Below the pieces are notes generated by a model. It made no database searches and was not told where the DNA came from. It was given only the letters and a program-made list of their open reading frames with translations. Both the position numbers and the translations under genes were made by a program. Positions 54,001 to 64,000 of a stretch of 64,000 bases of DNA are shown here, piece by piece. How positions within the stretch are numbered: position 1 is the first letter of the stretch; each line of letters starts with the position of its first letter. The stretch is taken from contig CM050657.1 of assembly GCA_027574665.1 (NCBI GenBank), positions 24,964,700 to 25,028,699 on the forward strand, written 5' to 3'. This stretch comes from Rhynochetos jubatus. Taxonomy: Eukaryota; Chordata; Aves; Eurypygiformes; Rhynochetidae.

Positions 54001-54494
54001 TATTTAAGAAGCCGTATCTTTTAACACTGCTGTTTCAGTGAGAAGATGGTGGCAATCAGGAAAACTTTCATGATGGGTCTTAAATGCAAGAACCAAATGC
54101 AGAGCTAAATACAAATTCCTTTTACATACTGTCATTATCATTCAGTATAGCGTTTGTGGTTTACCTGCTCCTTTTGTATCAGAACAGATTCCTATGTACA
54201 CCAGACTGGGTGCCGCTGATCACTTTCATTTATTTAGAAAATTGCAAATACATTTTCCTACTCAGAAAGTTTTATTGTTCAGAGACAGGAGGGAGGGGGG
54301 AAGAAAAACGATGACTTAAGTGACTCATTGTGTATTCCCACAACTAGTGCCTGCTGCAGGTCAACTGCTTGTAGATACACTATGCACTGAAGTTTGCCAG
54401 GCAAGACTAAATTAATTTGAAGAACACAGGAATTGTTCTATGAAGCTGGTTAAATGGAAAGTGTGCTACATTTATTTACACTCTGTAAAATAAA
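51031..54494. other. Non-coding, no feature seen
   Basis: No exon or transposon recognised. A T-rich run lies near 51645. Confidence 0.5.
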
Positions 54495-54533
54495 GTGTGC
54501 TTCTTGATTGCTGACTGAGGCTAAACCACAACA
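54495..54533 (+). mobile_element. ERV LTR terminal scrap, family A
   Basis: The final bases GCTGACTGAGGCTAAACCAC plus AACA match the 3' end of the family A LTR at 43817 with few differences. Nothing upstream extends the match far, so only about 40 bp is called. Confidence 0.5.
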
Positions 54534-55373
54534 TATATACTATTTTCCAAGCGATGGGAGTTCAGCTTTTAGATCTCAGCCTATGAACCTGGTGAGCATT
54601 GCTGTGTGCTTCAAGAGGTACCGTTTGCTGACAGAATAGACCCTAGGATGTGTCAACAGGTGGAAGTTTTCATTTCTTGATGCTAAACTATCTTGCCAGA
54701 GCACAAATGATATTATCCTGTTATTCAAAGGAGTTATAGGCTAAAATCTTCAAGAACCAACAGGTAACACCATCAAACAGAAAGGTCCACAGTGTCTATG
54801 GATCAGGTGTTGAGGCAGACATGGACCACACTAGCTAATAATTACACCGTTTTTCTGCAGACAACAATGAAACAGCATATTAAGTTAATTCCATTATGAT
54901 CACCTCTAACTGTAAGCCCAATGATTTTGAATGCTGCATCATTTTTCACTTTAGACAGTACAGATGCATTTAGGCCCCTTACTGCAATACAATAATAAAA
55001 ATACTTTAGGAAAAAATAACATCAATAGTTGGTATAGCAACTTAAACATTTAGACAGAAGTATTCACTCTCTGTATCCCTGTTACCTAATTCAGTAAAAA
55101 ACCAGCAACAATGGAAAACTTTCTTCTCCCCTGTTGTGTTATGTCAGCTAGGACATAGGACGTGTCCTACGCATTTCCAAAACACCAGAGAAATATCCAA
55201 AACTTAAATTGGAAACAGCATAAGAAACAGTCTGTTATGCTATAAAAAGTGGAACTTCCAGTGAGAAATACTATTCATCAGACATGTGTATCCTTAACCT
55301 TACTATTGATATGAAAACTGGTAGAAATGAGCCACATGCAATTACACAAACTGTTCTCTGATATTCTCATAGG
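54534..55373. other. Non-coding, no feature seen
   Basis: AT-rich sequence with no recognised element. Confidence 0.5.
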
Positions 55374-55702
55374 TGTACTGGGTTTGTGTGGCAAGGTTTT
55401 GGGAGCAGGGGTGCTACAGGGATGGATGGCTTCTGTGAGAAGCTGCCACAACCTTCCCCTATGTCCAACAGCGTCCGTGCCAGCTGGCTCCAAGACTGAC
55501 CCACCACTGGTGTTTTAAGATTAGGTTTTATTTCTCATTATCCTACTCTGATTTGATTGGATTAATCTAATGAATTTAGATTAATTTCATCAAGTCGGGT
55601 CTGTTTTGCCCATGACAGTAATTGCTGAGTGATCTCTGTCCCTTACCTCAACCCACAAGCCTTTTACTTTTTTTCCTCTCCCATACAAGCTACCATAAGA
55701 GG
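55374..55702 (+). mobile_element. ERV LTR with internal deletion, family B
   Basis: The first 130 bp match the 5' end of the solo LTR at 37226. At about 55508 the sequence jumps directly to the part equivalent to 37965. About 600 bp of the LTR interior is therefore gone. The 3' end is degraded after about 55702 and the usual CCACCACA terminus is missing. The two breaks make this a relic. Confidence 0.8.
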
Positions 55703-58578
55703 CAAGCATACAGCAAGCGTGGGGACAGGGGACATAAAGAAGAGTAAAAAGCAGAGTTGCAAAGTACGACTGAAAATTAACAGTCCGTGACACAGTAGTT
55801 CCAGTACTAATTCAAGTGTAAGCTTAGACACACAGCAAGCAGTTTTGCTCAAGCAGCTTTTTCGCCTCCATCGTGCACGCAAGTAGGCAGGCATATTCCC
55901 CATCCTCTCTGCAGGGGTATATAAGCAGCAAGCACTGTCCTCAGATTTCAATTAAAGATGAAGTGTTTACACTTGTTTTCCTTACAGGGAGCCCTTTTTT
56001 CCTTCTTCACAAATTCTTCTAAAAAGCACTCATTTTATTTTTCTTTTACATTATTATAAACTTTCTCAGCTGGGGTGAAGGAGAAACTTCACTCCTTCCC
56101 TGACTGCAGGGAACTGCTGCTTACCACAGCTTTAATTCCCTGTGCTATCCACTGCCTAAATCCATAAAGCCTTTTCTCTCACCTCCGCCCACTTCATTTG
56201 TATTTTCTCCTCTTTCCCTAGGCAGTGTGATAGAGTGAATTTTGTTTCTTTTTTTGGCTTTTAAGCAGAGCCAAGTTATTAACACATATTTCACTGCTCA
56301 GCTGGACCTCCTAATAAGCTAGTTACAGCTTAGAGCTGGGCTAATCAGGAGAGGAGTCAGGATGTCCAGCAGAGAACCAACACAAGAATGAAAAAGAGAC
56401 TGAAAAGTGAGGCTGAAGCTAGGTACTACAGTCAGATACACCAACGGAGCAGCCTGAAGACAGGCGCGTCACCAGCTCACACAAGCGCTACAGACCAGGA
56501 TAAAGATTTGCCATTAACAAGCTTGGCACTATTCATTTACAAGTTTGTAACAGACCAGGATTTTTGTATTTTTGAAACAAACTCAGAGAAGTTTAGCTGG
56601 TATGTAGCCACAGACAGCTGTTTAACATGCAGTCCAGCACCTTCTAATGTCGTATGGCCTTAAGTTTTAAATGTGTTGGTTTGCAGCTCCTACGTTTGTT
56701 CTGGCTAACACTGCTTTAGCTAAAGTGCTCAAGCCAAAACATTTGGGTTTCCTCTCTATAGCAGCACAGACACACCTCACCTGAAGGAGATGAACACCCT
56801 TACTCTGGGAAAGAGCAAGCGCAGAATTATTTTCATTAGTTTCTGCCTCTCTAATTTCAGCATGTCACATGGCCTGTGTAAATACAGAAAGACAAAGCAC
56901 TTCCATAAATATTAAATCCATAATTCATGTATGTAGTGTTACTAGATGCACTAGTCAAGGGTCAACCCATAGCATATGGTTTCTCCTCAGGCTTCTTTCT
57001 GCACATTACTAACTGTAGGGTAATCTCAACTTTGAGCTAGAAATACCACTATTGGAAATATCAATGAGGTACCTGGAGCAGGAGCAAAAGGGGGAAGAAA
57101 GAAGAAAATTACAACAATCTTAGCTTAACTTGCGAAGCAGAACATGAAAAATTGCCAAGTAGAAAATATTATACTGAACTATTTGATAACTAATGGAAGT
57201 ACAGCGTAAATGACCACACCTAACTAATTTGAAGTAATTTCAATTGAACCTGTGTCCTCACCCTGTGCTTTTCTTTCTCTCTCACGTTTTTATTTTCCTC
57301 AACACCTTGCAGGACCAAGCTTATTTGTAGGTGAAGCCAATCACATCACAGCCTGGTTATCATGAGAACTATAATGAAAGTGACAATCAGATCAAACCAC
57401 AACAGAGGCATCGGGGAACAGTGTTTGCAAAACACTATTAGAAGTCTGTCAATTTGGTTGCAGTTATTGTATCTAATTCAGTTTCTCTGGCAGCCAGACT
57501 GAGCCCATATTTCCATATCGGCTAAAGAATAAACATCTTAATGGAAAGGGACCACCTTGCAAGTGGCTGCATGCCTACAGCAAGCTACAGAGAGGGCCAC
57601 CGGTACTGCGAGTAGCGCAGGAACGAGGCTGTCAATGAAAGCAGTTTTGGTAACACAAAAAAGGGAGCGCTAAAGATAGCAAGAAATAACTTATGACATT
57701 TATATGGGTCAGAAGACAAAATTGCCCAAGACTCAGTGGAAAAACATGATTCACAGAGGATCCCAGAAAAAGAAATATGCTGCTGAGAATGATTTATGCA
57801 CAAGTTGCTATTAACTTCTGTGTTATGTCAAAATGCAAAAGAGTGCCCAGGTATCTGCATGCAGCACACAAGACATACTTTTTGTTTCTTTCCTTCCTCG
57901 ACTTTTCTTCCTCAAAAACCCTCACATGTATTCATGATTGTTTTGCAAAAGAAAAGCAGACAAGCATCACAAGATACATTTTTTCTAATAATTGAATTCA
58001 AAGGCCTTTCAATATCCCAAAATAAAATATGCACAATATAAAAGCACTACCATTGATTAAACTGGAGAGACAAATGGAATAAATAACATCCATTAAAGGT
58101 CCAGGTCATGCTACAGAAAGCCTTCAGCACACAGATCTAGTACTTATGCATGAAAATCCAATTGACACAATAGGCTATAACCATTACAAAGAACCTATTA
58201 TGGCCCATAATGTAAATGGTTACACCTAATGACACAACCATTATGGTCTGTAGGGCTCTGGATCAGTGAACTAAAATTTCTCTAGGTAGAACAGACTTTA
58301 AGCAAACAGGCTCAAAGAAGCTGCTACAATCAACTCTGTCAAGACCTATTTTAGTAATTCCCAATTATACATTAACCCATTAATACAAGTTGAATTGCTA
58401 AATTTTGGAAAAATTTAGTACAGAAGCCAGCATTAAAAGTCAGTATCCTTGAACAGGACCTATAGACATATAGGACATATGTCCTATATAGACATCATTG
58501 TCCTTTACAGTTCCACATAAGAGAATAACCTGTTTCAGAAGTTGGTTGCAGGTAATTCAGCAGGTAGATTTCCTTTTT
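55703..58578. other. Non-coding, one palindrome
   Basis: No exon or transposon recognised. A 22-bp perfect palindrome lies at 58468-58489. Confidence 0.5.
58468..58489. repeat. 22-bp perfect palindrome
   Basis: The core TATAGGACATATGTCCTATA (58469-58488) is its own reverse complement, and one further pair on each side also matches. It is centred on CATATG, which is an E-box-type hexamer as well as an NdeI site. Function unknown. Confidence 0.85.
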
Positions 58579-58660
58579 CAGAACCATAGAACCATTTAGG
58601 TTGGAAGATATTTAAGATCATCAAGTCTAACCGCTTACATAGAAGCACTATTGTAGGCAT
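58579..58660 (-). mobile_element. CR1 3'-end scrap, minus strand
   Basis: ACCATAGAACCATTTAGGTT followed by 'ggaagatatttaagatcatcaagt' is the reverse complement of a CR1 3' terminus, moderately diverged. Only about 80 bp remains. Confidence 0.8.
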
Positions 58661-59534
58661 GCAATACCGAGAAGCTCATGTATTCTTTACACAAGTTTAA
58701 TTTTTATTTTAAATGATTATGCCTATGAATCAGTAACAAATGCTACATAAATCTTGGAATAAATTCAATAAAAAGGTGCCTAATACAATGTAACTAAAAA
58801 ATAACTGAAATAATGTGTCTGATATGGCATTTATAAGAGAGCAGCCAACTTAAGGAAGCGCAAGAAACACACTTGAGCTCAGTGAGAAAAGAGGCAGTTC
58901 CACAGCAAGAGAGCAACAGCACTGAACCTACGATCTAAGCCTCATTCTTTTCTCCAGGCCTTGGGGGAACGAATACCATACATTGCTCTAGAGCCAGTAG
59001 ACAGTAGCAGACAAGGGCTTAAAATAATTAAGACAAGGATATGCTTCAAAACGCATCTCAGATGTGAGGCTCATTCACGTGTGTTAGTTATGTTTAAAGT
59101 CTTACAGAGGCCTGAAGAGAAACCTCTCACTATCACTGGTTAGGGCCTGATAGTTTGCTTACAACACCCCGCTGAGATGACAAAATGTATACGAAGTGTG
59201 TTATCCTAACGAGATAGTGGCCTTAGGGTATGTAATCCAAATGTATACACTCCTCATGCAATTAATGCAGTGAGGTAAACACTTCCAAGGAATTCAGGAA
59301 GAAGAACTGTAGTTATTGGGATGTATAGATGATGTAATCCCTATATCAGGTACCTGTGCATAATGTTCTACCTGTGTCCTTATTTGCATGGCCCCCTGTG
59401 ACACCACTTTCCGGTTAGAACGAAGCGCATTGCCACAGAACAGGGCTTGGCCCCACAGTGTGAGCTTGTGTTGCTGTCGCGTGCAGAGAAGCTGAAAGGA
59501 TCAATGAACTTTCTTCCAAGTATGTGACAGTAGG
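58661..59534. other. Non-coding flank 5' of the TRIM42 remnant
   Basis: Where a TRIM42 promoter and 5'UTR would be expected, no TATA box, CpG island or other promoter signal was recognised. Confidence 0.4.
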
Positions 59535-59564
59535 ATGAACGAAAACAGGCATCCCAGTTCGATC

Positions 59565-59905
59565 TGGCCCTGCTGCTCAAGCTGTTTTGACCTGACTTGC
59601 CACAGCAGAAAGGAAGAATGGTGCTTGTGTTGGCGCTTCTTGTTCACCAGAACTGCAGCTGTTTCCCATGTCCTTACGAAGAAGGCACCCCCTGCTAGTG
59701 CTGCCAGTGCTGCCACTGCTCACGTGCAGAGCACACAGAGTGCTGCTGGTGCTGCTGTTGCTCAAACGACCCAGAGCGCAAATGTTGCTGCTGCGGTGGA
59801 GGGAATGTAGCTTGTCAGTACCAGAAAAGCAGGTGCTGCAGAAACTCTGCCGATGAACCATGTCGCTCAGGAACACCAGGAACTGTACAGCAAGTGGACT
59901 TGAGG
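59565..59905 (+). pseudogene. TRIM42: TRIM42 Cys-rich N-terminal segment (remnant)
   Basis: The first frame reads WPCCSSCFDLTC and then WCLCWRFLFT, comparable to the CPCC...LCCKFIFT start of human TRIM42. At about 59645-59651 the frame shifts. From 59651 the new frame gives NCSCFPCPYEEGTPC, then a TAG stop at 59696. It goes on to ECCWCCCCSNDPERKCCCC and YQKSRCCRNSADEPC, which correspond in order to NCTCFPCPY, HWCCCSWANDPNCKCCC and YESRCCRN in the mammalian protein. Similarity fades near 59905, before the RING would start. An in-frame ATG exists at 59535 but whether it was the ancestral start is unclear. Confidence 0.88.
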
Positions 59906-60109
59906 GCCCTTAATTTCTTGGGCTTCATTTTTATAATCTACACTATGTCTTAATGGATGTACTGCGTTTAGGGACACACGATCAGTTGGCTTGTTGGAGC
60001 TATTTTGAATAACCACAGAGTATCATTCTTCTAAGAAAGAGAAAAAGTAGTTTTATCTTGGTATTAGTAAAATCTTATGCTCATTGCTCCAACTGGGGCA
60101 AGGACTACT

Positions 60110-60789
60110 CCAGAACATCACTGCACTTGACAACATCAGATGGAAAAAGCAGGAAGACGTTTCAGAATACATAAACTATACATGCAGTCTGCTATCATAT
60201 ATTCATGGCCTTATTCAAGACTCTAAAGAGGCCTCTCAAGGTGGAAAGCCAAGTTGTGTTTCTGCAATCTGCACACTGCCTAGTGAAAGAAATAGAAAAT
60301 GCAGTTCCTTCTGTTTTCCAACCTAGTCCACGTCTAAGAGAAGATCCCTTAAGAAAACCTCAACTCAACTTTGATGAACTTTTCTCCATTTTACAGGGAC
60401 TTGTCCCATTCCTCAGTGGAATGAAGCTTTCAGAAAGTAAAGCAGAAAAATATCCCTATTCTTTTAACCCAGAGATAATGGTTCCAAGGCATGTTTCAAA
60501 TACTCACCAATCCAAGCAAGCAACATTGTTCCAAAGCCAATCTTTAAACTCCTTGTTTGACTTTGATGTACCACCTAAAGACACTGTCAGAAGAACAAGC
60601 TCTACACCTCCCCATCATCCTACACAGAGCAATGAAGTGTGTGCATCCAGCAATACAGCTTGTGAAACTCCAAGAAAATAAAGAAAATATCAGTTTGTTA
60701 ACTTTCCAAGTCCAGAACCTACAGACAATGGATCAGCCCCAGGACCTGTTGCTACATATCAGACTCTTGTTTACCCATGGTCTGCAAAG
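60110..60789 (+). pseudogene. TRIM42: TRIM42 post-coiled-coil segment (remnant)
   Basis: The first frame ends with YIHGLIQDSKEA, matching the end of the coiled coil (MDGLIAYSKEA). A one-base-class frameshift at about 60231-60236 moves to the frame reading VVFLQSAHCLVKEIENA, which matches VAFLQSAKILVDQIEDG. Further matches are QLNFDELFSILQ and PEIMVPRHV. A TAA stop at 60679-60681 interrupts the frame. The same frame then reads GPVATYQTLVYPWSAK, matching the human GPIVIYQTLVYPRAAK, up to 60789. A consensus donor GTAAGT follows at 60790. The 5' limit is approximate. Confidence 0.9.
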
Positions 60790-61379
60790 GTAAGTCACTA
60801 ATAATTCTAAATACATACAAGAGACCATTATATTTTCAGGCTGTTACATCGTGTAAACTCATATGAGTTTGAGTAAATAAGATGACAATATCAGTTCAAA
60901 TCATTTATCTGTAGGAGACAATGCATTTCAAACTCGCCTTTTCAGATAAATTGAATCATATCACATTCCTACTGTAATTAATAAGGTTGTTATTATATAT
61001 GTGATGTAAATATGTTGCATGGAAAAGTCCAATGCAGAAAGATAGATGCACCATGCTTGTAGTTAAATGTCTATATGTCAGATCCAATAATTTGATCCTG
61101 GTCTTGGCCTTCAATGTGAACACATCCTATCCATGTAATTTTCCTCGTTATACATTTCATAGATGCTAAAGGTTCATGATGCCAGTTGCATAAGATCCCA
61201 AGTGCATGTTGTAAAGTGCTGACTGCATTACTTTCAGTGTGTTAAAAGAGGATTCCATGAAATTCCCAGGATGAAGCTTAGCATTTTCCAAGACAGACCA
61301 CAATCTGTATATACTCCATATACATTTCATGCTATGGCTGGAATTTTACCTGCATTGGCATTTCAATATAGGGGCCTTC

Positions 61380-61463
61380 CAAAAACAAACAAACAAACAA
61401 ACAAAAAACCCCACAAAACCAACAAGCAAACAAACAAAAAAAACCCCACCCCAAAAAAGAAAA
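61380..61463 (+). repeat. AAAC-type simple repeat in retained TRIM42 intron
   Basis: (CAAA)n with interspersed CCCCA blocks lies inside the 729-bp intron between the two 3' pieces of the TRIM42 remnant. The long open frame across it is compositional. Confidence 0.9.
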
Positions 61464-61518
61464 TGAGCAAAAATAGAGTACTTAATTGTGTACTACAGAT
61501 ATTTTTTTCTCTTCACAG

Positions 61519-61746
61519 ATTCGCTTGACTTGTCCCAAAGAAGACATGGGTTTCTTCAAGGTAGAGTTTTAGGAAGTTGCTGGTATTGATCCTGATAACA
61601 TTGTCCAGACACAACTATGTGGCCAGCTAGGCAAAATACAGCAGCAGAATGTTGAAAGACATAATCTGGATCCAAACACAGAATATCATTTTAAAGTCTG
61701 TGCTGTCAGTGCAAGTGGTCATGGAGAATGGAGTGAGACCTGTAAG
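61519..61746 (+). pseudogene. TRIM42: TRIM42 fibronectin type III exon (remnant)
   Basis: A pyrimidine-rich acceptor ending in CACAG at 61518 precedes a phase-0 exon of 76 codons. It reads LTCPKEDMGFFKVEF, a TAG stop (61570-61572), then LCGQLGKIQQQNVERHNLDP, NTEYHFKVCAVSASG and GEWSETCK. These line up with human TRIM42 across the FN3 domain (75 residues there). The stop falls where human has the Tyr of EFYEV. The donor after 61746 is GTATTG, poorer than the upstream GTAAGT. The final exon, about 28 codons in human, was not recognised downstream. Confidence 0.92.
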
Positions 61747-62821
61747 GTATTGTAGATTCTTCACAGAATTGCCTTAACTTTCTTGTCTCCATAGTTTTTT
61801 TTACCCTATGTATTTAAGAGGAACACTGCTTAAGTGAATAGCAATATTCCATTTATCTAGGTAAGTGATAGTAATAGTTGCACTGGATTGTTCCATACAT
61901 TGTTCTTTCTAGCTCAGTTTACCACTGCTTGACCTATGTAGAATGTTTCTCACTTTTTCTAGCAGGGATGCTGCGTCATGATTACATCAAGCAAATCATT
62001 ATAATTCATATTGCTTCAGGTCTGAGACTGCCTTTATACTAACTTCTCTGAACACAGAGTATGGAAGAGTCACATCCCAAAGCTTTCATGCTAGAACAAG
62101 GCAGCAATCATTAAATGAAAGGAAACAGACAATTAAGAATATTCTTTGACACCTTTGGACGAGTCTCCTTTACCATAGTTTTAGAAGAGGAGGAAAAGTG
62201 TTGCAAAGATAAAAGTTAAAAGGAGTGGGAAGGTATTCCAAAGGTATGAAAAGTTAAGACATGCAATGAATTCACTTAAACACCCTTTAGGCTGCTCAAA
62301 TCTCTTGCTGAAGTCACCTTCAGTTTTTCATGCCTTGCTGAAAAAACACATACTTAATTCATGCTTTCTCCTTGATAAATTTTCAATAAAGGAAGTATTG
62401 AGGAGCGGCAGTGCATAAAATGCAGACAGCTTCTATGAAAATGGTAGGTGCTATTCTCCGGTTCCAACCGCATTTCACAGGCTTGTCCTATAGCAATTGC
62501 ACCAAGTGCTGTCCCTTTCCAGGCCTCTTGCCCCTTGTCGCATTTAGAGAGTAGAAAGTCTTCACTTCCAAACAGCATGCAGACGTCCCACCCACGTCGT
62601 GTGTTTTAATGGCAAAAGACACCTACCTGGACGGCTCCCCTTCCTACACGTACAACACAGAGCACAGTAGTGTTTTGGTTGTTTGTTTTTTTTTTTTTTT
62701 ATCTAACACATTGGAATGCTATACTGATTTTTCTTCTGAAAATTGTCCTTTCTGCACACAGCCCAGTCATATTAATATTCCAGAGAAACACAAATTCACT
62801 TAACATCTGCTGTGATTTACA
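61747..62821. other. Non-coding 3' flank of TRIM42 remnant
   Basis: The last TRIM42 exon would be expected at or beyond this stretch, but no sequence resembling its Lys/Gly/Trp-rich tail was recognised. A T-run lies at about 62684-62700. Confidence 0.45.
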
Positions 62822-63607
62822 GAATATGTGAATATGTGAGAGGAGCAGCTCTGCAGACCCCCAGGTCAGTGGAGAAGGAGGGGCTGGAGGTGCTTCAGAC
62901 ACCAGGAGCAGAGATTCCCCAGCAGCCCGTGGTGCAGACAATGCTAAGGCCAGCTGTGCCCTGCAGCCAGGGAGGGTCACGGGGGAGAGGGAGTGAGGAG
63001 GAGGGCACAGACCTGCCTGCAGTCCAGGGAGGACCCCACGCAGGAGCAGGGGGATGCCTGAAGGAGGCTGTAACTTCATGAAAAGCCCACGCTGGAGCAG
63101 GGTCCTGGCAGGACTTGTGACCGTGTAGGGGGGACCCACACCACAGCAGTTCATGGGGGGACTGTCTCCTGTGGGAGGGACCCCATGTTGGAGCAGAGGA
63201 AGAGTGTGAGGATCCTCCCCTGAGGAAGGAAGAGCAGCAGAGACAAAGTGTGATGGACTGAACACAATGCCCATTCCCCATCCGCCTGTGCTGCTGGAGT
63301 GGAGGAGGTAGAGAAATGGGGAACGAAGCTGAGCCAAGAAAGAAGGCAGGGGTGGGGGGGAAGGTATTTTAAGATTTGGGTTTAACTGTCATTATCCTGC
63401 TCTGATGTGATTGGTAATAAATTAAATTGATTTTCCCCAAGTTGAGTCTGTTTTGCTCGTGACAGTAATTGCTGAGTGATCTCTCCCTGCCCTTATCTTG
63501 ACCCAGGAGCCTCTTCTTGTGTTTTCTCTCCCCTGCCCAGCTGAGGAGGGGAGTGATAGGGCAGCTTTGTTGGGCACCTTGCCTCCAGCCAGGGTCAACC
63601 CACCACA
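62822..63607 (+). mobile_element. ERV LTR, 5'-truncated, family B
   Basis: The sequence matches the solo LTR at 37226 from its internal position about 37423 to the end, finishing with GGGTCAACCCACCACA at 63607. About 200 bp of the 5' end is missing. It keeps an AATAAA at 63416-63421 that is mutated in the copy at 37.2 kb, consistent with the LTR polyadenylation signal. No retroviral genes adjoin it. The long antisense frame (62699-63337) is compositional. Confidence 0.85.
63416..63421 (+). terminator. LTR polyadenylation signal AATAAA
   Basis: The hexamer lies at the expected place in the 3' part of the family B LTR, upstream of the TCTGTTTTGC block. It could still terminate + strand transcription. 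Confidence 0.5.
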
Positions 63608-64000
63608 AGCACCAAGACCTAAGGAAAAAGCTATGCCATGCATAAAAACATAGTATCAACCCCCTTATACTTGAAGGACCTTTGCAACTTCAAACAAGTG
63701 ACATATTTGCGTGGTAAGTTAATGTTCCAGTTACTATGCCATATGAGATCATTCAGTCCCCATTCATAAAGAGCTGCAGGAGCTTATATCACACTTTGCA
63801 TCTTTTTAAAGTGCAGAATAAGTTACTCTGTACATGTATTTTTGGTCTGAGCCTCACTCAGCTGACGTACAATATGCATACACACACAGGAGGACACTGG
63901 CAACAGGCAAGAGAAGCAGCACAAGAATGACCGCAGACAACATTTTATCTCCTTATGCAATTACTTAACGATGGTTAGGTTTACTGGACTGTCATATGTC
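63608..64000. other. Non-coding, no feature seen
   Basis: No exon or transposon recognised in the final 390 bp. Confidence 0.5.

Larger units (their letters stand above)
59535..61746 (+). pseudogene. TRIM42: TRIM42 pseudogene (decayed, RING/B-box region missing)
   Basis: TRIM42 is a TRIM-family E3 ubiquitin ligase, mainly testis-expressed in mammals. Its architecture is a Cys-rich N-terminus, RING, two B-boxes, coiled coil, COS-type segment and fibronectin type III. Human TRIM42 is about 720 residues. Three readable pieces lie in the right order here: the Cys-rich segment (59565-59905), the post-coiled-coil segment (60110-60789) and one FN3 exon (61519-61746). Lesions seen are a frameshift at about 59645-59651, TAG at 59696, a frameshift at about 60231-60236, TAA at 60679 and TAG at 61570. 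Only about 200 bp separates the first two pieces, so roughly 280 codons for RING, B-boxes and most of the coiled coil are absent. The last exon was not found. A retained intron with GTAAGT donor rules out a processed copy. Identification rests on remembered family sequence; several independent lesions make sequencing error unlikely. Confidence 0.88.

Noticed and set aside
60084-60326. Independent small gene 5' to the second TRIM42 piece
   Set aside because: Its frame is the upstream part of the TRIM42 segment before the frameshift at about 60233; the downstream part is out of frame noise.

Overview
This is vertebrate nuclear DNA, almost certainly from a bird. The evidence is CR1 LINE fragments of several ages, including one with the characteristic avian CR1 3' end, plus two families of solo or fragmentary LTRs of the kind common in bird genomes. 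Most of the 64 kb is AT-rich, non-coding sequence with short poly-A/T runs. Nearly all open frames here are chance ORFs or lie antisense inside repeats. No bacterial-type operon, CRISPR array, rRNA or tRNA was seen, and I did not find an undescribed system.

The one recognisable host gene lies near the right end on the + strand (59,535-61,746). It is a broken copy of TRIM42, a testis-type TRIM E3 ligase with a cysteine-rich N-terminus. Three parts can be read: the N-terminal Cys-rich segment, a post-coiled-coil segment, and one fibronectin type III exon with a good splice acceptor. They carry two frameshifts and three in-frame stops. The region that should encode the RING finger, both B-boxes and most of the coiled coil is missing. 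The last coding exon was not found. This looks like a decayed unitary pseudogene, not a processed copy, because an intron of about 730 bp with an intact GTAAGT donor is retained.

Layout: 1-2,760 is a relatively CpG-bearing, 3'UTR-like segment with a strong G-quadruplex motif, a small CpG cluster and an AATAAA at 2,735; it could be the 3'UTR of an upstream gene. In human the gene before TRIM42 is CLSTN2, but no CLSTN2 coding exon was seen. An old CR1 (4,585-5,370) and a minus-strand CR1 tail (10,199-10,575) follow. About 10.6-28.9 kb is repeat-poor and featureless apart from short local repeats. Partial LTRs of one family (A) lie at 28.93, 43.57 and 54.50 kb. A second family (B) is present as a nearly complete solo LTR at 37.23 kb, an internally deleted copy at 55.37 kb and a 5'-truncated copy at 62.82 kb, just 3' of the TRIM42 remnant. 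A younger CR1 with a readable reverse-transcriptase C-terminus is at 50.1-51.0 kb. Two CR1 scraps lie at 39.06 and 58.58 kb.

Family identifications come from reading the sequence against remembered family features. No alignment or database search was run.
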